Positions 33,155 through 37,633 of a stretch of 37,633 nt of DNA are shown here, piece by piece (position 1 is the stretch's first letter; the number at the start of each line of letters is the position of its first letter). Location of the stretch: positions 4,481 through 42,113 of the forward strand of contig WTJZ01000071.1 in assembly GCA_011524615.1 (NCBI GenBank), written 5' to 3'. Under the pieces are notes generated by a model. The model was not told where the DNA came from. It made no database searches and saw only the letters and a list, made by a program, of their open reading frames with translations. Position numbers and translations under genes: made by a program. The stretch comes from Akkermansiaceae bacterium. Its GTDB lineage: Bacteria > Verrucomicrobiota > Verrucomicrobiia > Verrucomicrobiales > Akkermansiaceae.

Positions 33155-33191
33155 GTGCTACGTCTGGGTCAGGCGTAGCACTTCTTTTTTT
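33155..33191 (+). terminator. Rho-independent terminator after the globin gene
   Basis: GTGCTACG (33155-33162) and CGTAGCAC (33174-33181) form a perfect stem followed by TTCTTTTTTT. An overlapping alternative pair, CTGACCCA (33124-33131) with TGGGTCAG (33165-33172), could compete with it. Confidence 0.85.
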
Positions 33192-33211
33192 CACATCTCC
33201 TCTCTCTCGCT

Positions 33212-34096
33212 ATGAACTCCATTCTCACTCTCCTCAGTACTATCACGCTCGGTCTCGCTACCCCGTTGACCACCTTTCTCGATTCCACCCCATCCGCGGG
33301 AGACTCACTGGAGACTCCACTCCTCACCCTCAACTACATTCCTGCGGGACAATTCACCATGGGGAGTCCGGCCTCTGAACAAGGTCGCCGCTCAGATGAG
33401 AATCAAGTCGAGGTTACACTCACCTCACCCTTCCTAATGGCTACCACCGAGGTCTCCCAAGGACTCTGGCTCGCCATCATGGGACAAACTATCGATGAAC
33501 TCATCGCCTCCAAGGCCGACCCTCTCGGACGTGGGGCTAATCTCAAGAACTATCCCTCCGCCACCGGACCAGATCAGCCGATGTGCTTCGTCAGTTACTT
33601 CGATTGCCTAGAGTTCTGCCAAAAGCTCACTGCGCAGTATCAAGCCGATGGCCTCATCCCTGCAGACTATCACTTCACCCTTCCCACAGAAGCTCAATGG
33701 GAATTCGCGGCCCGCGCAGGGACGCAAACCGTCTTTAGCATCGGTAACGTCCTCACAAGTAATGATGCTAACTTCTACGGTAAGATGCCCTACGGTACAG
33801 AGGTGAAGGGCGAATACCGAGAGAAGACCACCCCCATCAAGTCCTTTGCCCCGACCCCATGGGGACTCTATGATATTCACGGCAACGTCTATGAGTGGTG
33901 CCTCGACTGGTATACGGAAGAGCTCACGGGAGGAACGAACCCCGCAGAAATGACCACAGGTGACTCCCGTTGCATCCGTGGAGGGCCATGGAACCGAAAG
34001 GCTACCTCTCTTCGCTCCGCCTACCGCTACAGCTACGACCCGACCCAACGTACCAATAACATCGGGTTCAGAGTGGTCCTACAGAAGCAAGGATAA
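33212..34096 (+). CDS. Exported formylglycine-generating-enzyme-like (SUMF1/DUF323) protein, catalytic cysteines absent
   Basis: 294 residues with a signal-like N-terminus (MNSILTLLSTITLGLA). The FGE fold is clear: FTMGSPASEQGR, ATTEVSQGLW, LPTEAQWEFAARAG, GLYDIHGNVYEWCLDWY, CIRGGPWNR and NNIGFRVV. In true FGE the stretch after RGGS carries the two copper/catalytic cysteines (human Cys336 and Cys341). Here the stretch RGGPWNRKATSLRSAYRYSY has none. It is therefore probably a non-maturase member of the fold (ligand binding or structural), despite the sulfatase elsewhere in the window. It follows the globin terminator and ends in a hairpin shared with the convergent protease gene. Confidence 0.85.
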   Translation: MNSILTLLSTITLGLATPLTTFLDSTPSAGDSLETPLLTLNYIPAGQFTMGSPASEQGRRSDENQVEVTLTSPFLMATTEVSQGLWLAIMGQTIDELIASKADPLGRGANLKNYPSATGPDQPMCFVSYFDCLEFCQKLTAQYQADGLIPADYHFTLPTEAQWEFAARAGTQTVFSIGNVLTSNDANFYGKMPYGTEVKGEYREKTTPIKSFAPTPWGLYDIHGNVYEWCLDWYTEELTGGTNPAEMTTGDSRCIRGGPWNRKATSLRSAYRYSYDPTQRTNNIGFRVVLQKQG

Positions 34097-34104
34097 CTCA
34101 GCTA

Positions 34105-34131
34105 AGAGGGACGCATAAAGACGCGCCCTCT
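34105..34131. terminator. Hairpin between convergent genes
   Basis: AGAGGG-(A)-CGC (34105-34114) pairs with GCG-CCCTCT (34123-34131) with one bulged base, between the stops at 34096 (plus) and 34148 (minus). It has no clear T-run, so it is a weak bidirectional terminator at best. Confidence 0.5.
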
Positions 34132-34147
34132 GCTTACTCTCGTGGTC

Positions 34148-36997
34148 TTATTGCTCAGTAACGGATAACCTCCAGAACAGATGCTGGTCAGTCTGCACAT
34201 TTCCAGGCAAGGAGATCGTCACGGGCTCCATTCCATCTACCGCAGAGCCAATAGAGGCTTCGCTACCGATCGTGCCCGTAAGGTTCACATCATTCCATAT
34301 GTTGAGATCATAGCTATATTGAAAGACTTGTATGGTGTCAGAGGTCGACTCCTCCAGTCGATCGAAGCTAAAGGTGAGATTAACGCCATCGCCAGTAAGG
34401 TCCCCCCAGCGTGAATCCGAATTCAGAGGGTTTCCGCCCAACACATACTCTAACCCGTTGACCACCCCGTCACCATCAGGGTCTGCCATGAAGGAGGTCT
34501 CCACAATACTTGTGTGCTGCTGCAAGAAGGCTTGGTACCCAACAGCGGTCTCTCTAATCGTGATAGTCGCGAGCGCACTATTGACCACCCCATCATTCAG
34601 ATAGTAAGAGAAGCTGTCGGAACCTGAAAAGGTCTCATCTGGGGTATAGACTAAGTTCGGCGCTACTCCAGAGAGGCTTCCGCTCGTAGGAGCGGCAGCC
34701 AAGATATAGATAAGAGCATCTCCATCGGTGTCGAGAGAGTCTAGAGTAATGGAGAGCCCACTCTCATTCACCGTCAGTATATCGCTGCTTAACGTCGGAG
34801 GCGAATTCCCATACAGACGACTAACATCACTCTCTGACAGAGCGTAATCATAGAGAATGACATCATCAATAGCCCCTGTATAATTAGAACTACTCTCCGT
34901 AGCCACCCCGCCAATAAAGGCGCTCGTCACCTCGACAAAGCTACTCGTTTTGCCCGTACCAGTATGCCAGACCGCTCCGTTTAAGAAAATCTTCATGTCC
35001 CCAGTCAAGCGGTCCTTAGTGAAGACCCAATGATTCCATCCTCCTTCATAACTCTCCGCACTCGCTAGCTGGTTAATGCGATCATAGCCTGGAGAACCTC
35101 CCGCATCCCAGTACACATTACTATTACTCCAAGGCAGGTGCATCTGAGCGACCCGTTGCCCACTACTCCCCATCGCCGAAAAGACCGTCTCACTGCGAGG
35201 TTGATTATCAGCCCCATAGACCCAAAGTGAGATCGAGATCGCATCACTGATGGTGGAAAAGGCTCCTGCCGGAAGTTCAATCGCTGAAGTCGTTCCGTTA
35301 AAAGAACGTGCATTACCAATCTGCCCTGTAATCACCTCCGTGGTAGCAGTCGCTGCCCCCTCATACCCATTATACGTACGGTCCTCTACCACAGTCTCTC
35401 CGGAGAGTTCATCTAATGGCCAGTGAGCTACTGGTGGGATGAGTGCCCCTGGAGCCAACACCATAAGGTTCACCGTCGCCACCTCACTATCCGCAGTACC
35501 ATCATTGACCACATAGGTGAAGCTATCTGCCCCCACATAGTCAGCATTCGGCGTATAGGTCAGGTTAGGAGCCGTTCCTGATAGGACTCCTCCCGATGGT
35601 GCAGTAACGACTTGATAGGTAAGATCATCACCATTCGCATCCGAGCCAAATAACGTCACTGCGATTGCAGTGTTCTGCTCGGTAGAAGTATTAATATCGG
35701 ATGCTACAGGCGCATATTCTACGAAGGAACTCACAGACACCCCGTAGAACTGCGTCCATCCTGAACCAGCCCAATTCGTTCGAGTATAGGTGAATTCTTC
35801 TGCATCATTCGCATCCGAATCATCTCCCGTGACCGCGATATAATACGTACCAGCCGAGAGACTAATGCGTGCCGATTCAGTCCCGCCAATTTCTTCCGCA
35901 TCCACAGTAGTCAGAGCACTGCCATTCTCATCGTAGATGACAAAGGATAAGTCACTAGACTCTCTTGGATATGCGGTCCCACTACTATTACTGGATGTCG
36001 AATAGTTATAATAGTAGGAATAGGTCATCGGCCCACGAGGCGAGACTTGAACATCCACTAAAACACTATCAGTGAGGGTAAAGCTGTAATAATCCGTATC
36101 AGTGTCATCATCGATCGACACGATATCCGTATACGCCTCCAGGATCGTCGTATAAGCATCCGCCGCTGGCATATCCCCTCCTATCTCGAGAGGCGTTCCC
36201 TCGACCAAGGTACCAAGATCATTCGCCGTCGCGCGAGTATCGTTGCCGCCGTTCTGCTCGTTCTTATCCCCATGAGCTCGGTGTAAACAACGTAGGTCAT
36301 CAAACTGAGGGCCATTCCCATTATACCCCATGATACTCGTACCACCACTGCCATTGACCCCATAGTGATCCATCCCAAAGGAATGTCCCATCTCATGCAT
36401 CAAGATCCCCCTGATATTTGAGTAATACAGATCCCCAGTAGAAGCATTATAGAAGGTGGAAGCCACTGTATTCATAATGATATTAGAGGCCCAGCCATCA
36501 TTATAGGTGGAGGAATAAGCACTCGCCCCACTCAGCTCGATTCCGCCGATCCGGACATCCGCCTTTACCCCCACCTCAGCGAAGCTCCCGCTAGGCGAAC
36601 CATCCTGAATGACGCCCACAGGCGTTCCAGAATCATATGTCACATACTCAAAGTTCACCCCCGTCTTGCTGCTAAAGATCTCAAAGCACTCTGCCATCGC
36701 CTGAAACCACAATCGGTTCGTCAAATCAGTCGTACGCTCCTCCACAGGAACCCCTTCGTAGTCATCCATCGTCTCTATCCAACTACTAATCAATGACGCC
36801 CCATCTGCCGCATACCCCGTACTATCTACTACCGTACCGTCAGCTACCACCGTCCATGTCAACGTGATAGAATCCCCGACATCCACCTCTCCATCCGTTG
36901 CAGATGTATCGATGCGGTATTGCTGGAAGTAAGCCTGTAGCATGGTGCTGCTAATCAGTATAACAACAGTGACTAGAGTAGTAAGTGAGTTCTTCAT
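34148..36997 (-). CDS. Secreted matrixin-type zinc metalloprotease with Ig/cadherin-like and LamG domains
   Basis: 949 residues, signal peptide at about 1-22. The catalytic domain (about 60-245) has HEMGHSFGMDH (201-211), the H-E-x-x-H-x-x-G-x-x-H zinc motif, and Met223 in SIMGYN as Met-turn. A PPC-like beta domain follows (about 290-405), then a tandem-Ig (cadherin-like) repeat (about 428-512, 'D.NGDDLTY...YTPNADYVGADSFTY'), a LamG/concanavalin-like domain (about 522-730) and a second Ig repeat (about 732-815). The C-terminal module ADPDGDGVVNGLEYVLGGNP ends in FWRLSVTEQ, shared with the esterase and the cassette 1 beta-helix protein. It is the second gene of a unit with the small prodomain-like protein, 13 bases apart. 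Likely role: extracellular protein breakdown or surface processing. Confidence 0.93.
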   Translation of the reverse strand: MKNSLTTLVTVVILISSTMLQAYFQQYRIDTSATDGEVDVGDSITLTWTVVADGTVVDSTGYAADGASLISSWIETMDDYEGVPVEERTTDLTNRLWFQAMAECFEIFSSKTGVNFEYVTYDSGTPVGVIQDGSPSGSFAEVGVKADVRIGGIELSGASAYSSTYNDGWASNIIMNTVASTFYNASTGDLYYSNIRGILMHEMGHSFGMDHYGVNGSGGTSIMGYNGNGPQFDDLRCLHRAHGDKNEQNGGNDTRATANDLGTLVEGTPLEIGGDMPAADAYTTILEAYTDIVSIDDDTDTDYYSFTLTDSVLVDVQVSPRGPMTYSYYYNYSTSSNSSGTAYPRESSDLSFVIYDENGSALTTVDAEEIGGTESARISLSAGTYYIAVTGDDSDANDAEEFTYTRTNWAGSGWTQFYGVSVSSFVEYAPVASDINTSTEQNTAIAVTLFGSDANGDDLTYQVVTAPSGGVLSGTAPNLTYTPNADYVGADSFTYVVNDGTADSEVATVNLMVLAPGALIPPVAHWPLDELSGETVVEDRTYNGYEGAATATTEVITGQIGNARSFNGTTSAIELPAGAFSTISDAISISLWVYGADNQPRSETVFSAMGSSGQRVAQMHLPWSNSNVYWDAGGSPGYDRINQLASAESYEGGWNHWVFTKDRLTGDMKIFLNGAVWHTGTGKTSSFVEVTSAFIGGVATESSSNYTGAIDDVILYDYALSESDVSRLYGNSPPTLSSDILTVNESGLSITLDSLDTDGDALIYILAAAPTSGSLSGVAPNLVYTPDETFSGSDSFSYYLNDGVVNSALATITIRETAVGYQAFLQQHTSIVETSFMADPDGDGVVNGLEYVLGGNPLNSDSRWGDLTGDGVNLTFSFDRLEESTSDTIQVFQYSYDLNIWNDVNLTGTIGSEASIGSAVDGMEPVTISLPGNVQTDQHLFWRLSVTEQ

Positions 36998-37010
36998 AGC
37001 GTCGAGCGAA

Positions 37011-37631
37011 TTAGAGGTTAGGATAGTAGTCGTTACGTAAGATATTGATAATGTTGCTCGCAGAGGGCGCGCTCACGACCACGTCTACTCGAGTATTCTC
37101 AGCATCTCCTAGGAAACTAGGCACCGCCCTCACTGTGGGATGCTCTTGTAGTGCCACTAAGTTAGGTATCAGACAGGTACCACAGCGGTTATGATCATGG
37201 GCTGAATGAAAGACGAACCGCTGTAACTGACCTGCCGACTCGACTCCTTGTCCGTGTAATGCCTGTAATGCCGCCTGTAATGGAACACCTCTAGGGAAAT
37301 GCACCTCCGGCCCAGTACGACCAGAACGAGATGGCTCGATTGTCGCATCTAGACGATGAACGATAGTGGAAACCTCGTCCTCTGAGGTCTCGGGAGCTAA
37401 CAAGAGCACTACTCGACCCGCGGTAACTTCACTCACCTCATGCGTTCTCGTCTCCGTCACACTTTTGCTCTGCGAGACCTCTCTGACATCCAGCTCAGGC
37501 GCTACCGCCACGCTCCGGACTCCCGCATACTCAGGTGAGACCTGAGACTCCCCTCCGTTCCCTCGTATTAAAAAGAAACATAAGCCCCCTAACAATAGGG
37601 CTAAACAGCAAATAGTTAATCGAAATTTCAT
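37011..37631 (-). CDS. Small exported protein resembling a protease prodomain
   Basis: 206 residues with an N-terminal hydrophobic segment (about 5-22; signal or anchor). The part at about 73-140 (RVVLLLAPETSEDEVSTIVHRL...EVHFPRGVPLQAALQAL) has the pattern of the I9/fervidolysin-type prodomain that folds and inhibits subtilases. No protease domain follows; the rest (HSAHDHNRCGTC and onward) is unknown. It lies 13 bases upstream of the matrixin gene, and its stop is followed directly by that start, so the two are one transcription unit. It may be a standalone inhibitor or chaperone of the protease. The prodomain resemblance is by eye and moderate. The gene begins at the last base of the window, so its promoter is not visible. 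Confidence 0.65.
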   Translation of the reverse strand: MKFRLTICCLALLLGGLCFFLIRGNGGESQVSPEYAGVRSVAVAPELDVREVSQSKSVTETRTHEVSEVTAGRVVLLLAPETSEDEVSTIVHRLDATIEPSRSGRTGPEVHFPRGVPLQAALQALHGQGVESAGQLQRFVFHSAHDHNRCGTCLIPNLVALQEHPTVRAVPSFLGDAENTRVDVVVSAPSASNIINILRNDYYPNL

Positions 37632-37633
37632 AG

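Noticed and set aside
33608..34048. 146-codon minus-strand frame opposite the FGE-like gene
   Set aside because: Antisense shadow; the plus-strand frame carries clear family motifs over the same bases.
33212..34096. Annotation as the formylglycine-generating enzyme that activates the sulfatase
   Set aside because: The segment after RGGP has no cysteine where the two active-site cysteines should be.

Overview
The window looks like a chromosomal segment of a Verrucomicrobiota bacterium, probably a free-living polysaccharide degrader. The evidence is two PEP-CTERM proteins ending in the tail PEPTSAALLGLAGIT plus an Arg/Lys cluster, large secreted proteins with a C-terminal 'LEY.LG.DP' module, ECF sigma factors next to Ser/Thr kinases, a long-form PurL, and a short basic protein of the Chlamydiae/Verrucomicrobia type. 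I saw no tRNA, rRNA, CRISPR array or transposase.

Layout. 1-2240: start of purL (minus strand, cut by the window edge). 2471-19950: accessory region built around two copies of one cassette, all on the minus strand. The order in each copy is ECF sigma factor, membrane Ser/Thr kinase, PEP-CTERM protein, secreted right-handed beta-helix protein. Cassette 1 spans 9682-2559 and cassette 2 spans 19733-13974. Between them lie a third, kinase-less ECF sigma factor (9880-10557) and a divergent secreted SGNH acetylesterase (10947-13553). 20045-22530: bile-acid/sodium-symporter-type transporter and a sulfatase. 22669-27618: mostly housekeeping or membrane genes (UbiA-type prenyltransferase, RluB-type pseudouridine synthase, small basic protein, a methyltransferase/thioredoxin fusion, an SRPBCC membrane protein). 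27886-33104 (plus strand): an electron-transfer cluster with an NADH/FAD/[2Fe-2S] protein fused to a di-heme-b-like membrane domain, an 11-heme cytochrome c, a Tll0287-like heme lipoprotein, a small cytochrome c and a globin. 33212-34096: FGE-like fold protein without the catalytic cysteines. 34148-37631 (minus strand): a matrixin-type metalloprotease with adhesion-type domains, preceded by a small protein resembling a protease prodomain.

How the genes may work together. In the duplicated cassettes the regulatory half (sigma factor and kinase catalytic domain) is strongly conserved. The kinase C-terminal half and the beta-helix output protein have diverged. This suggests two parallel signalling units, each controlling its own surface or secreted carbohydrate-active protein. 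Both sigma genes are preceded, about 100 bases upstream of their starts, by the same bipartite element (GTAGAGAAT, 11 bases, TGCATACGA, then an ATATAAA box). A variant precedes the second PEP-CTERM gene, so autoregulation by the cassette's own sigma factor is a reasonable hypothesis. With a sulfatase, an acetylesterase and GH141-like beta-helix proteins together, the substrate may be a sulfated, acetylated polysaccharide, possibly fucose-containing; this is inference only.

The 27886-33104 cluster is the second candidate for a new system. It looks like a transmembrane route from NADH through FAD, Fe-S and two b hemes to periplasmic multiheme cytochrome c, with a globin that hints at nitrogen-oxide or oxygen chemistry.
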